A stretch of 23,244 nt of DNA from Acidobacteriota bacterium (GTDB taxonomy: Bacteria; Acidobacteriota; Terriglobia; Terriglobales; Acidobacteriaceae). Under the pieces are notes generated by a model, which was not told where the DNA came from, searched no databases, and saw only the letters and a list, made by a program, of their open reading frames with translations. The stretch spans positions 1-23,244 of the forward strand of contig JAJZDL010000014.1 in the NCBI GenBank assembly GCA_021851465.1. The letters are read 5' to 3'. This document shows, piece by piece, positions 14,075-22,235 of this stretch. Within the stretch, counting starts at the first letter, position 1. The number at the start of each line of letters is the position of its first letter. A program made the translations under genes and the position numbers.

Positions 14075-15415
14075 ATGTCTACACCCAGGACCGCCACGCA
14101 AGAGGCGGCCAGCATCCAGCCAGCTAAAGGAAAACTTGGAATAATGACGGTCGGCATGGGAGCGGTCTGCACCACTCTCATCGCCGGCGTAGAGGCGATC
14201 CGCCAAGGGCTCGCCAAGCCGATCGGGTCGCTGACGCAGATGGGGACCATTCGCCTGGGCAAGCGCACAGACGGTACAAGCCCGCTGATGCGGGACTTTC
14301 TGCCGATCTCCAAGCTGGACGACCTGGTGTTTACTGGGTGGGACATCTTCGGGGGGAACCTGTACGACGCGTCGAAGACGGCGCAGGTTCTGGACAACGA
14401 GACGTTGGAGAAGATTCGGCCCTTTCTGGAGTCGATCAAGCCGATGCCGGCGGCGTTCGACCAGCACTATGTGAAGCGCTTGACTGGCACGCACATCAAG
14501 ACGGGCAAGAACAAGCGCGACCTGGCCGAGCAGATTCGCAAGGACATTCAGGCGTTCAAGACGAAGACCGACCGGCAGGTGATGATCTGGACCGGATCGA
14601 CGGAGATCTTCCTGGAGCCGACGGCGGTCCACCAGTCGCTGGCGGCGTTCGAGAAGGGGATGGAGAACGACGACCCGGGGATCGCGCCTTCGCAACTGTA
14701 TGCGTGGGCCGCGCTGACCGAGGGGATTCCGTTCATCAACGGAGCGCCCAATCTGACGGTGGACATTCCGGCGATGAACGAGCTGTCGCGCAAGATGAAC
14801 GCTCCGATCTGCGGCAGGGACTTCAAGACAGGGCAGACGTTTATGAAGAGCGTTCTGGCGCCTGCCTTCAAGACGCGCATGTTGGGTGTCAGTGGCTGGT
14901 TCTCCACCAACATTCTGGGCAACCGGGACGGCGAGGTCCTGGACGAGCCAGGGTCGTTCAAGACCAAGGAAGAGTCGAAGCTGGGACTGCTGGAGATGAT
15001 TCTGCAGCCCGATCTGCATCCCGATCTTTACAAGGACATTTACCATAAGATCCGCATCAACTACTACCCGCCGCGTGCCGACAACAAAGAGAGTTGGGAC
15101 AACATCGACATCTTCGGCTGGCTCGGGTACCCGATGCAGCTCAAGGTGGACTTCCTGTGTCGCGACTCGATCCTGGCGGCCCCGCTGGCGCTCGACCTGT
15201 GCCTCTTCATGGATCTTGCCGCGCGAACCCCGAGCCTGCGCGGGCTGGGAATCCAGGAGTGGCTCAGCTTCTACTTCAAGGCGCCGGACAGCGCGCCGGG
15301 TGTCTATCCCGAGCACGACTTGTTCATTCAGTCGATGAAGATGAAGAACACGCTGCGGCACATCATGGGCGAGGACCTGATCACGCACCTCGGCCTCGAC
15401 TACTACGGCGAATAA
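14075..15415 (+). CDS. ino1: Inositol-3-phosphate synthase
   Basis: The enzyme (EC 5.5.1.4) converts glucose 6-phosphate to inositol 3-phosphate with bound NAD, the first step to inositol and inositol lipids. The 446 residues fit the prokaryotic and short eukaryote-like family. The N-terminal Rossmann start is KLGIMTVGMGAVCTTLIAGV. Later come TGWDIFGGNLYDAS, INGAPNLTVDIPAM, CGRDFKTGQTFMKS, the conserved GVSGWFSTNILGNRDGEVLD and KTKEESKLGLL of the catalytic region, and the C-terminal IDIFGWLGYPMQLKVDFLCR with DSILAAPLALDL. ATG 14075 is favoured by the AAAGGGA spacing, but ATG 14066 is in frame and possible. Readings that extend to 13376 overlap dedA and are not coding. A terminator hairpin follows at 15445. 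The neighbour dedA, also a membrane-lipid gene, lies upstream on the same strand. Confidence 0.93.
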   Translation: MSTPRTATQEAASIQPAKGKLGIMTVGMGAVCTTLIAGVEAIRQGLAKPIGSLTQMGTIRLGKRTDGTSPLMRDFLPISKLDDLVFTGWDIFGGNLYDASKTAQVLDNETLEKIRPFLESIKPMPAAFDQHYVKRLTGTHIKTGKNKRDLAEQIRKDIQAFKTKTDRQVMIWTGSTEIFLEPTAVHQSLAAFEKGMENDDPGIAPSQLYAWAALTEGIPFINGAPNLTVDIPAMNELSRKMNAPICGRDFKTGQTFMKSVLAPAFKTRMLGVSGWFSTNILGNRDGEVLDEPGSFKTKEESKLGLLEMILQPDLHPDLYKDIYHKIRINYYPPRADNKESWDNIDIFGWLGYPMQLKVDFLCRDSILAAPLALDLCLFMDLAARTPSLRGLGIQEWLSFYFKAPDSAPGVYPEHDLFIQSMKMKNTLRHIMGEDLITHLGLDYYGE

Positions 15416-15444
15416 ACGAAGGACTTGCATTGGATTATGGAAGG

Positions 15445-15475
15445 AGCCCTGCAACCGAAATGTTGCGGGGCTTCT
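15445..15475 (+). terminator. Rho-independent-type hairpin after ino1
   Basis: AGCCCTGCAAC (15445-15455) pairs with GTTGCGGGGCT (15462-15472) over 11 bp with one G:T pair and a CGAAAT loop, then TCTTC follows. The T-run is short, but position, 30 bases after the ino1 stop, and stem strength support termination. Confidence 0.65.
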
Positions 15476-15494
15476 TCATCTACGGAAGGCATGA

Positions 15495-16208
15495 ATGCAG
15501 ACTGCAGATGCCGGCGACCGCCAACTGGAGACGCTCCGCCTGTATGGACGCCTGGTCGATGTGCGGGACGATTGGGGCGGTTGCCTGGTGTTGTGCTGTG
15601 GCGCGGGGTGCGCGGCGAGCGGAGCGCCCGCCGCTGTCAGCATAGCGGGCGGGGCGACGCTGGCCATCGACGCCGACGCCGCCGCTGTGAAGGCGGCGAT
15701 GCGGCGTGGCGAGCTGGACTTTGTGGTGAACACGCTGGACGAGGCACTGCGCGCGTTGAAGAACCAGGTGCGGCAACGGCGACCGCTCAGCGTTGGATTG
15801 ACCGCCGATGTCGACGCAGCGTTGTGCGAGATGGTGGAGCGCGGCGTTCTGCCCGATCTCCTGCTGACCGGAGCGCACCAGGCTGCGCAACCGATCCTAC
15901 AGAACGAAAGCATCCGTGAGTTGCAGGCCGCAGGGATGTTGGTGCGGTCGATAGACGGGCCGGACGACGATCGGCACACACGGCGCAGCATGGATCCGTC
16001 TCGCGATCGGTTCGGCGAGCATTATCTGCCCGCGGTGAATGCCGCCGATCTGCGGGCGTTGGATGAGCGCGTGCGGGCGTTCCTCCCCGCCGAGGACATG
16101 GTTCGCAGACGCTGGATCGAGCGGGTTGCGCAGTACCTGCGTGAGGCGCGGCGCGGCGGCCGCTGGGTGTGGCTCACGGAAGAAGAGCGGCAACGACTCG
16201 GCGACTGA
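15495..16208 (+). CDS. Small urocanase-like protein of unknown function
   Basis: The 237 residues start at ATG 15495 with GGAAGG 5 bases upstream. The middle part resembles the NAD-binding domain of urocanate hydratase (HutU): AIDADAAAVKAAMRRGELDF, then TLDEALRALKNQ, then RPLSVGLTADVDAALCEMVE and RGVLPDLLLTGAHQAA. This parallels the HutU run 'DLDEAL...SI.LLGNAAD..PELVRRGV.PD.VTDQTSAHDPL'. In this protein the catalytic TDQTSAHDPLNGY is reduced to TGAH, and the protein is less than half the HutU length of about 550, so urocanase activity is unlikely. The C-terminus ends with a positively charged helix and a WVWLTEEERQRL segment. No other hut genes are near. Its stop lies 6 bases from the convergent engB stop. 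Confidence 0.55.
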   Translation: MQTADAGDRQLETLRLYGRLVDVRDDWGGCLVLCCGAGCAASGAPAAVSIAGGATLAIDADAAAVKAAMRRGELDFVVNTLDEALRALKNQVRQRRPLSVGLTADVDAALCEMVERGVLPDLLLTGAHQAAQPILQNESIRELQAAGMLVRSIDGPDDDRHTRRSMDPSRDRFGEHYLPAVNAADLRALDERVRAFLPAEDMVRRRWIERVAQYLREARRGGRWVWLTEEERQRLGD

Positions 16209-16214
16209 TCGGGG

Positions 16215-16826
16215 TCATTCGGCGAGAGAGAGGAGGCGCGGCCAAAGGACTTTGCAACCGGCATCGGATTTGATGGAGACAGGAAGAATTTCATCGATCT
16301 CATGCTCGCGCTTCAACGCAGCGAGCGACTTGGCGAGCGCGTTGCCGGAGAGCCGGTCCGACTTGGTGGCGACAACCAGGAAGGGGCGCTGCGTCTGGCG
16401 GAAGAAGTCGATGAGCTGGCGGTCGCTGGGCTGCGGCGGGATGTTGCTATCGACCAGGCAGACGGCGAGGGCGAGGGCCGCGCGCTGGCGGAGATAGGGC
16501 TCGATGAAGTTGGGCCACTCGGCGGAGATGGAACGGGAGATCTTGGCGTAGCCGTAGCCGGGTAGATCGGCGAAGATGAGCGTGGGGCGCGGCTTGATCT
16601 TGTCGCCCGCGCCTTCATGCAGGGCAAAGAAGTTGATGGCGCGCGTGCGTCCGGGGGTGGACGAGGTGTGCGCCTGCTTGGAGCCGAGCAGGGCGTTGAT
16701 GAGCGACGACTTGCCTACGTTGGAGCGGCCGAGGAAGGCGATCTCCGGTGCGCCGAAGGCCTTCGCCGGGGAGGGGAAGTGTGCGGCATCGGTTGCGGAG
16801 AGCAGGAAGACCGGGGTCAGACGCAT
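16215..16826 (-). CDS. engB: Ribosome-assembly GTPase EngB (YihA/YsxC)
   Basis: A small Era-like GTPase needed for maturation of the large ribosomal subunit, also linked to cell division. The 203 residues match the family (about 200). Motifs: G1 GRSNVGKSSLINAL (33-46), G2 Thr in SSTPGRTRAINFF (55-67), G3 ADLPGYGYAKIS (86-97), G4 TKSD (154-157), G5 VSIKSDAG (183-190). The characteristic WPNFIEPYL is present at 104-112. A long N-terminal stretch before the G domain (residues 1-27) is normal. The gene is transcribed toward the urocanase-like gene and lies 48 bases downstream of the GH43 stop on the same strand, so read-through from there is possible. Confidence 0.95.
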   Translation of the reverse strand: MRLTPVFLLSATDAAHFPSPAKAFGAPEIAFLGRSNVGKSSLINALLGSKQAHTSSTPGRTRAINFFALHEGAGDKIKPRPTLIFADLPGYGYAKISRSISAEWPNFIEPYLRQRAALALAVCLVDSNIPPQPSDRQLIDFFRQTQRPFLVVATKSDRLSGNALAKSLAALKREHEIDEILPVSIKSDAGCKVLWPRLLSLAE

Positions 16827-16874
16827 CGTCTCAGTCTAGTCCATGCGGGCAACCGAGGAGGCGAGCGCGGCGGC

Positions 16875-18446
16875 TTATGGCGTGGCGATGTTCCATAGGT
16901 GGAGGTCGTCGCGGGTGAAGGGGGCGGCGATGAGGCTGCTGGGATCCGTTGCGGAGGCAGAGGCGGCGAGCGCAAGGCCGGTGGCCTTGTTGCGGATACG
17001 ATAACTGCCGTCGGGGAACTGGTCGAGGCCCCAGAGCTGGGTGTCCGCGCCGGTGTATGGGGCGAGTTCGATGGCGGAATCGGCGGGCGCGGATGCGGAG
17101 AGACCGATCGCGTCTCCGGTTGCGAGGTTGACGATCTTATAGAAGGCACCGACGGGCGCGATGGCCCATTGTTGCACGTCGAGGGTGAGGTAGCGGGCCA
17201 GATGGAGCGTGGGCGCGGCGGCGGTTGAGGCGGATGTTGCGGCGACGGCTGGGTCGGTGGGCTTTGCGGGCGGGGCTGGGACGTGCTCCTCCAGCGTGTT
17301 CTCGCTCAGGCGGGAGACGATCTGATAGTTGCCGGGGACGAGGTTGTCACCGGCGATGGGCCATCCGTCGGAGGACCAGAGCAATGGGCGAATGTCCAGG
17401 ACGGAGCGAGCGCCGTGGGTGAGGTCGGCCTCGTAGTGGATGCTGAAGCGCTCGGGGCCATCGGAACCAGCGGGGGAGTCGTAATCGACGACGCGACCGA
17501 AGTGGCCGGGGCCGATGCGATGGTCGTGGGCGGCGAGGAAGAGGGAGCCGCCGCCGTCGGTCATTGCGATGCCGTGCTTGTCGAGGTAGGGGCCGGTGAT
17601 GACGCGCGCGCGCCCGACACGGATGTTGTACTCGCTGTTTTTCCCTTTGCAGCAGCTTCCGTGATTGACGAAGAGGTAGAAGAAGCCGTTGTGGAAGATA
17701 ATGTCGGAGGCCTCGGACTCACGCGCCGTGGCGATGGGAGCGCCGAGGGTGTTGGGCTTGAGCGCCAAGCCGGTCTTCGGATCGAGCTGGGTGACGCGGA
17801 TGCTGCCGTGGTAGGAGCCGTAGCAGATCCAGAGGGTGCCGTCGGGAGCGAGGATGACTCCTGGATCGATGGCGTTGAGGTCTTCCGTGCCGTTGGAGGT
17901 AACAACAACGCCGCGGTCGATCCACTTATAGGCGGGATCCTTGGGATCGAGCACGGGGTTGGTGGCGAGTCCAATCGCGGATTGGAACGATCCCCAACTG
18001 GAGACTGCGTAGTAGAGATAGAACTGGCCGTTGAGACGGATGATGTCCGGTGCCCATACGTTGGCACCATCGTTTTTGGGCACTGCGGCGTGTACGTCGT
18101 CAGGAATCTGGGTGAAGACGCTGCCCTCGCGGGTCCAGGTGACGGCATCGGGCGAGGAGTAGAAGGGCGCTCCGCGGCCGGTGGAAAAGACGTAGTACTG
18201 GCCGTGGAAACGCACCACGGTGGAGGGGTCGTGGACAAAGGGCATTCCGGCGACGGGCACGCCGATTGCGGGGCCGAAGCTGCGGCGCGCGGCCTGCGCA
18301 GCAGAGGGAGTTGGGCTTGGTGACGGGTTTTGCGTCGGGGCCGGCGTGGGAGCCGTTTGCGCGTGCACGGGAAACGTGGCAAGCATCAGTACAACCGGCA
18401 AGATTGTCATAGGTCGAATCGTGCGCGTACGAACCTGCTCTGCCAT
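16875..18446 (-). CDS. Secreted GH43 glycosidase (arabinanase-like) with C-terminal ricin-type module
   Basis: The 523 residues start at ATG 18446, three bases after AGGAGAG. Signal peptide: MTILPVVLMLATFPVHA, cut before QTAPT, then a Pro/Thr/Ser linker. The five-blade beta-propeller of family 43 has the three catalytic acids: Asp73 (FVHDPSTVV, general base), Asp194 (LNAIDPGVIL, pKa modulator) and Glu245 (RESEASDII, general acid). GANVWAPDI, ICYGSYHGSI and IGPGHFGRV are typical of arabinan endo-1,5-alpha-L-arabinanases. After an Ala/Pro linker (about 387-412) residues 413-523 form a ricin/CBM13-like module with QQW, TQLWGLDQFPDGSYRIRNKA and LHLWNI repeats, probably for sugar binding. It likely digests plant arabinan outside the cell or in the periplasm. 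An upstream reading to 18692 has no signal peptide start and is rejected. Confidence 0.88.
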   Translation of the reverse strand: MAEQVRTRTIRPMTILPVVLMLATFPVHAQTAPTPAPTQNPSPSPTPSAAQAARRSFGPAIGVPVAGMPFVHDPSTVVRFHGQYYVFSTGRGAPFYSSPDAVTWTREGSVFTQIPDDVHAAVPKNDGANVWAPDIIRLNGQFYLYYAVSSWGSFQSAIGLATNPVLDPKDPAYKWIDRGVVVTSNGTEDLNAIDPGVILAPDGTLWICYGSYHGSIRVTQLDPKTGLALKPNTLGAPIATARESEASDIIFHNGFFYLFVNHGSCCKGKNSEYNIRVGRARVITGPYLDKHGIAMTDGGGSLFLAAHDHRIGPGHFGRVVDYDSPAGSDGPERFSIHYEADLTHGARSVLDIRPLLWSSDGWPIAGDNLVPGNYQIVSRLSENTLEEHVPAPPAKPTDPAVAATSASTAAAPTLHLARYLTLDVQQWAIAPVGAFYKIVNLATGDAIGLSASAPADSAIELAPYTGADTQLWGLDQFPDGSYRIRNKATGLALAASASATDPSSLIAAPFTRDDLHLWNIATP

Positions 18447-18449
18447 ATA

Positions 18450-18456
18450 CTCTCCT
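18450..18456 (-). promoter_or_regulatory. Ribosome binding site fixing the GH43 start
   Basis: On the minus strand AGGAGAG is followed by TAT and ATG 18446. The strong match decides for this start, which also places the signal peptide near the N-terminus. Confidence 0.6.
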
Positions 18457-18805
18457 AGTTCAGCTATATCGGCCTGTTGCGGGGGGCCCACAGCGGTTCT
18501 CTTCAGTGCGGGGAACACGCGGTGTCCGATCTTCGGGCGCGACCAGTATAGTTGGAAGTGCTGCTTGCCGGTTCCGCGCGATGCGTTTTCCGCTGCAAGG
18601 CGCGATCGGCAGTCGTTCGGCAAAGGATTCAAGGGGCAGGGAACCCGGAACTCAGCGAAGCTCTCCGCGGTCGCCAGGGCACAACTAACCATGCATGATA
18701 GGGTTATAACGAACAGTTATTCTGGGTTTTTCGCAACGGATTAAAGATGTTCCGCCGCGATCCATTTCACCCCCTAGGGCATCTAAGGAAGCGGAGGTTG
18801 GAAGA
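18457..18805. other. Divergent intergenic region between GH43 and the FecR-domain gene
   Basis: This 349-base region holds the promoters of two divergently transcribed genes. The last part, 18690-18730, is AT-rich (GGTTATAACGAACAGTTATT) and could hold a promoter, but I cannot assign -35 and -10 boxes with confidence. GGAGGTTGGAAGA lies before ATG 18806. No gene or repeat is seen. Confidence 0.35.
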
Positions 18806-20170
18806 ATGCCAAGGTTGAGAGCAATTTCGCTGCTTTCCCTGGCGACGAGTCTCTTCGTTACCGTAGCGTTCGCCCAGAGCATGAACGCTGTTGCGCCGGA
18901 GATGAATCCTGCCGTCCAGCAGAACCTGAACCCTGCTGCACAGAACATGAACCCTGCCGCAGAGCAGAACCTGAACCCTGCTGCACAGCAGAATATGAAC
19001 CCTGCTGCACAGCAGAATATGAGCCCTGCCGCGCAGCAGAACATGAACCCTGCTGCACAGCAGAATATGAACGCCGCTACGCAGCAGAATATGAGCCCTG
19101 CCGCGCAGCAGAATATGAACGCCGCACGCCCTGGGACGGTCAATTATGTGGAAGGCCAGGCCACCATCGACGGGGAGCCACTGACGTCTAAATCCGTTGG
19201 CAACGCGGAGTTGGCGCAGGGCCAGACGGTTGCAACGATCAGTGGGAAGGTGGAGGTGTTGCTGACTCCGGGCGTGTTTCTGCGCCTGGGCGACAACAGT
19301 TCCGTCACTATGGTCTCACCTACACTGCTGAAGACCGAGGTGCAGATCGACCGGGGGAGCGCCGAGATCGAGGTCGATCAGCTATACAAGCAGAACACCT
19401 TGCTGGTGGACCAGGGGCCGTCGCAGACGGTGCTGCTGAAGGACGGGCTGTACGAGTTCAACGCGATCAGCGCGACCATGGGCACGATGCGCGTCTTCGA
19501 TGGTGAGGCTGCGGTATCGCCATCTCTGACAGCGAAGAAATGGATCAGAGTGAAGGCCCACCATCAACTGGCGATCGACGGCCAACCGGCCAAGCCGCAG
19601 AACTTCAACGACGATGAGGTGGCGAGCACGGACGCGCTGTACAACTGGAGCGAGCTGCGCTCAAACTATCTGGGCCAGGCGAACCTGAACATGGCCGAGC
19701 AGTACGCGGGCGAAGACTACGATCCGGGCTGGATGTGGGATCCATACATGTCCATGTACACATGGATGCCGGGAGACGGACTCTTCTGGGGCGCATTTGG
19801 GGATGGTTTCTACTCGCCGTGGTACCTGTACGGCGGCGGGTTTATCTATCCGGGCTATGGCTTTGGCGGCGGCTACTACGGTGGCGGTTACGGCGGCTAT
19901 GGCGGTTACGGCTATGGAATGCGCGGACCGTACAATGCCGGCAATGGGATCCGTGGCGGCAATGGTCTTCGCGGTGGAACCATTGCTTCTCCGGTGGGCG
20001 GGCGTGGAATTGCAACGGCTGGGCGCGGGTTCGGCGGCGCGTTTGGCGGCGGTTTTCGTGGTGGCGGTGGATTCAGCGGCGGCGGCTTCCATGGCGGCGG
20101 TGGTGGGTTCGGTGGCGGAGGCGGCGGATTCCACGGCGGCGGCGGTGGTGGCGGTGGCGGGCACCGGTAG
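18806..20170 (+). CDS. FecR-domain exported protein with octapeptide repeats and Gly-rich tail
   Basis: The 454 residues have a signal peptide (ISLLSLATSLFVTVAFA, cut before QSMN). Next come about nine tandem copies of an eight-residue repeat of type NMNPAAQQ (residues 33-107). A FecR-like beta-sandwich domain follows (about 110-240: GTVNYVEGQATIDG, GQTVATISGKVEVLLTPGVF, LRLGDNSSVTM, GSAEIEV, VFDGEAAV, WIRVKAHHQLAID). Then comes a Trp/Tyr-rich linker (DPGWMWDPYMSMYTWMPGDG) and a tail of about 120 residues made mostly of Gly with Tyr, Phe, Arg and His, ending HR. FecR domains occur in sigma-factor regulators, but also in many extracytoplasmic proteins of unknown role. No sigma factor is adjacent and no membrane helix follows the signal, so a structural or surface role is more likely. 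Function unknown. Confidence 0.75.
   Translation: MPRLRAISLLSLATSLFVTVAFAQSMNAVAPEMNPAVQQNLNPAAQNMNPAAEQNLNPAAQQNMNPAAQQNMSPAAQQNMNPAAQQNMNAATQQNMSPAAQQNMNAARPGTVNYVEGQATIDGEPLTSKSVGNAELAQGQTVATISGKVEVLLTPGVFLRLGDNSSVTMVSPTLLKTEVQIDRGSAEIEVDQLYKQNTLLVDQGPSQTVLLKDGLYEFNAISATMGTMRVFDGEAAVSPSLTAKKWIRVKAHHQLAIDGQPAKPQNFNDDEVASTDALYNWSELRSNYLGQANLNMAEQYAGEDYDPGWMWDPYMSMYTWMPGDGLFWGAFGDGFYSPWYLYGGGFIYPGYGFGGGYYGGGYGGYGGYGYGMRGPYNAGNGIRGGNGLRGGTIASPVGGRGIATAGRGFGGAFGGGFRGGGGFSGGGFHGGGGGFGGGGGGFHGGGGGGGGGHR
18902..19126 (+). repeat. 24-bp minisatellite encoding an octapeptide repeat
   Basis: About nine units of 24 bp (one shortened to 21 bp) encode M(N/S)PAAQQN variants, alternating Met and Leu at the first position. 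Units such as AGCCCTGCCGCGCAGCAGAA recur with few changes while others have drifted (GCCGCTACGCAGCAG), so the array expanded in more than one round. It stays in frame in the FecR-domain gene. A change in copy number would alter protein length in steps of eight residues. Confidence 0.85.
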
Positions 20171-20197
20171 GTTGAGGTTGAGTTGCCGATAATGGGT

Positions 20198-20234
20198 GAT
20201 CCCATCGTCCCACGCAGGTTGGGAGGATGGGATC
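20198..20234. terminator. Long hairpin between convergent genes, likely bidirectional terminator
   Basis: GATCCCATCGTCCCA (20198-20212) pairs with TGGGAGGATGGGATC (20220-20234) over 15 positions with one mismatch and a 7-base loop. It lies between the stop of the FecR-domain gene (20170) and that of the convergent DUF885 gene (20262). There is no long T-run on either side, so termination is inferred from place and stem strength. Confidence 0.6.
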
Positions 20235-20261
20235 ATTGGCGTTTGGGGTGGCGGAGTTGGG

Positions 20262-22127
20262 CTACGGGGTGGGGGCTTGTGGGGGAAACTGGGAGTGGAT
20301 CCAGGTGTTGACCTGGGTGTCGAGGATGTCGAGAGGGAGCGCGCCGGAGTCGAGGACGACGTCGTGGAAGGCGCGGAGGTCGAACTTGGGGCCGAGGGCG
20401 GACTTGGCGCGGTCGCGGAGTTCGAGGATCTTGAGCTGGCCCATTTTATAGCCGAGGGCTTGCGCGGGCCATGCGATGTAGCGGTCGGTCTCGGACTGGA
20501 TGTTGGTCTCGTCGAGGCCGGAGTACTGGTGGAAGTAATCGACCATCTGCTGGCGAGTCCAGTGCTGGGAGTGGACGCCTGTATCGACGACGAGGCGGAT
20601 GGCGCGCCACATGTCTGCTTCGAGGCGTCCGTAGTCGGAGTAGGGGTCCTGGTAGAAGCCGATCTCCTTGCCGAGGCGCTCGGCGTAGAGCGCCCAGCCC
20701 TCGGTGTATGCGGTGTAGTAGGCCTGCTGGCGGAAGGCGGGAAGGTCGGACAGCTCCTGCTGGATTGAAATTTGCAGGTGGTGGCCGGGGATTCCTTCGT
20801 GGTAGGCGACGGCCTCGACATCGGCGAGGGAGCGGTCGGCGAAGTGGTAGGTGTTGATGTCGATCTGTCCGGGACGCTTGCCGTCCGGCGTGCCTTGATC
20901 GTAGAAGGCGGCGGCCTGGTCGGGGGCCATGTAGTCTGGCATGGCGACGACTTCCAGCGCGGCCTTGGGCAGGGTGCCGAAGAGCTGCGGCAGGCGGGGC
21001 TGCATCTGCGCGATGTAGCCTTTGTATGCGGCGAGGAGTGCGTCGGCGGAGGCGGGGTGGAGCTTGGGGTTTGCCTGGAGCGCGGCGTTGAAGGACTTCT
21101 GGTCGGCGAAGCCTAGCTTATGCACGATGGCCAGCATCTGGGCCTGGTCTCGGGCGACCTCGTCGAGGCCGATCTGGTGGATCTGGGCGGGTGTCTTGTC
21201 CAGTGTGGTGCTGCGGCGGACGAGGAATGCGTAGTAGGCGTCGCCGTCGGGCAGCGCCCAGAGGCCGGGATCGGTGCGGCAGTTGGGGATGTAGGCGACG
21301 GCGAGGAACTTGGCGAAGCGCTGGTAGGAGGGCAGGACGTTGGTGGCGATGGCGTCGAGCAGGTCGTCTGCGATGCGCTTGCGCTGCTGCGCGTCGATGG
21401 AGGCGGGGAACTTTTTCAACGGGAGGGCAAAGGGACTGTCGGCGGGCTTTTGGGCGGCGATGGCCTGGGTCTGGGCGAGGGCCTTCTGCATGAGGAAGCG
21501 GGGCGGCGTTCGGTGGTCGTCGAGGCCGGACTGGAGGTTGGTCATGGTCTGCGAGAAGGCGAGTGGAACCTTGGCGAGGCGGGCGATGTAGCGGTCGTAA
21601 TCGTCGGCGGAGTCGAAGGAGGTGTGGGCGGCGAGCTGAGGCAGGTCGAGCTGGATGCCGTCGAACTGGGTGACGGGCATCTCCCACTCCTTGAACTGCG
21701 CAGCCTCCTGGTCCTCGATGAGGGAGCGCAGCATGAGCTGGGCGGAGAGTTGGACTTGATGGGGAAGGCCAGCGGTGTCGATGGCTGCGAGGCGGTCGAT
21801 GAAGGCGCGGCCGCGGGCCAGCGCGTCGTTGACGGCGCGAGGAGAGTAGTCGGTGAGCTGGTCGTCGTAGCGCTTGTCGCCAAGATAGGTGGCGTACTCG
21901 GGGTTGTGCTTCAGCTTGTCCTGCCAGATGTCGTTGAAGAGGCTGTTGAGGGCGCTCGTGCGGTTGGCGATGTCCTGGCTGGGGACCGGATTGGCTTCCT
22001 GCGCAGGAAGAGTGGCAGCAGCGGAGGCGGCGGGCATCTGAGCGGCGAGCTGGGATTGGGCCTGTAGACGAGGCTGCACGGTGGCGATCGCCGTGCCGAT
22101 CGAAAGGACGATGGAGAGCTTCTTCAT
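20262..22127 (-). CDS. DUF885 family exported protein, putative zinc metallopeptidase
   Basis: The 621 residues from ATG 22127 start with a signal peptide (MKKLSIVLSIGTAIATVQPRLQA). The body fits DUF885, a family with gluzincin features found in many Acidobacteriota and Xanthomonads: FNDIWQDKLKHNPEYATYLG near the N-terminus, LPDGDAYYAFLVRRSTT, TPAQIHQIGLDEV, then the metal-binding motif YHEGIPGHHLQ (442-452, with the HE..H pattern His443, Glu444, His447), and YTEGWALYAERL (475-486), where Glu476 is a likely third ligand. QALGYKMGQLKILELRDRAK follows, then a short tail. The substrate is unknown and exported peptide degradation is an inference. No clear Shine-Dalgarno is close to the ATG, only GAGGT about 13 bases away. 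It is divergent from the barrel gene at 22236, with 108 bases between. Confidence 0.85.
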   Translation of the reverse strand: MKKLSIVLSIGTAIATVQPRLQAQSQLAAQMPAASAAATLPAQEANPVPSQDIANRTSALNSLFNDIWQDKLKHNPEYATYLGDKRYDDQLTDYSPRAVNDALARGRAFIDRLAAIDTAGLPHQVQLSAQLMLRSLIEDQEAAQFKEWEMPVTQFDGIQLDLPQLAAHTSFDSADDYDRYIARLAKVPLAFSQTMTNLQSGLDDHRTPPRFLMQKALAQTQAIAAQKPADSPFALPLKKFPASIDAQQRKRIADDLLDAIATNVLPSYQRFAKFLAVAYIPNCRTDPGLWALPDGDAYYAFLVRRSTTLDKTPAQIHQIGLDEVARDQAQMLAIVHKLGFADQKSFNAALQANPKLHPASADALLAAYKGYIAQMQPRLPQLFGTLPKAALEVVAMPDYMAPDQAAAFYDQGTPDGKRPGQIDINTYHFADRSLADVEAVAYHEGIPGHHLQISIQQELSDLPAFRQQAYYTAYTEGWALYAERLGKEIGFYQDPYSDYGRLEADMWRAIRLVVDTGVHSQHWTRQQMVDYFHQYSGLDETNIQSETDRYIAWPAQALGYKMGQLKILELRDRAKSALGPKFDLRAFHDVVLDSGALPLDILDTQVNTWIHSQFPPQAPTP

Positions 22128-22235
22128 GGGGGAGATTAAGACCTCGGGCGGAGAGACGCCTGTTGAGAGTGTACCGGGGTTGCAAGAAAGATTCTGCATG
22201 GAGCGTTGCGGCGTGCCGACTGATAGACTGCAAAT

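Noticed and set aside
14039..15454. Minus-strand open frame of 471 codons opposite ino1
   Set aside because: It has an Arg/Leu-rich composition typical of an antisense shadow. Ino1 motifs on the plus strand are complete.
17283..18323. Plus-strand open frame of 346 codons opposite the GH43 gene
   Set aside because: It is Val/Gly/Glu-rich without motifs, while the minus strand has the catalytic triad of GH43 and a signal peptide.
18447..18692. Longer N-terminus for the GH43 enzyme
   Set aside because: It would bury the signal peptide ~80 residues inside, and the AGGAGAG site fixes the start at 18446.
18902..19126. CRISPR-like periodic repeat
   Set aside because: The 24-bp units are contiguous without spacers and encode an in-frame octapeptide repeat.
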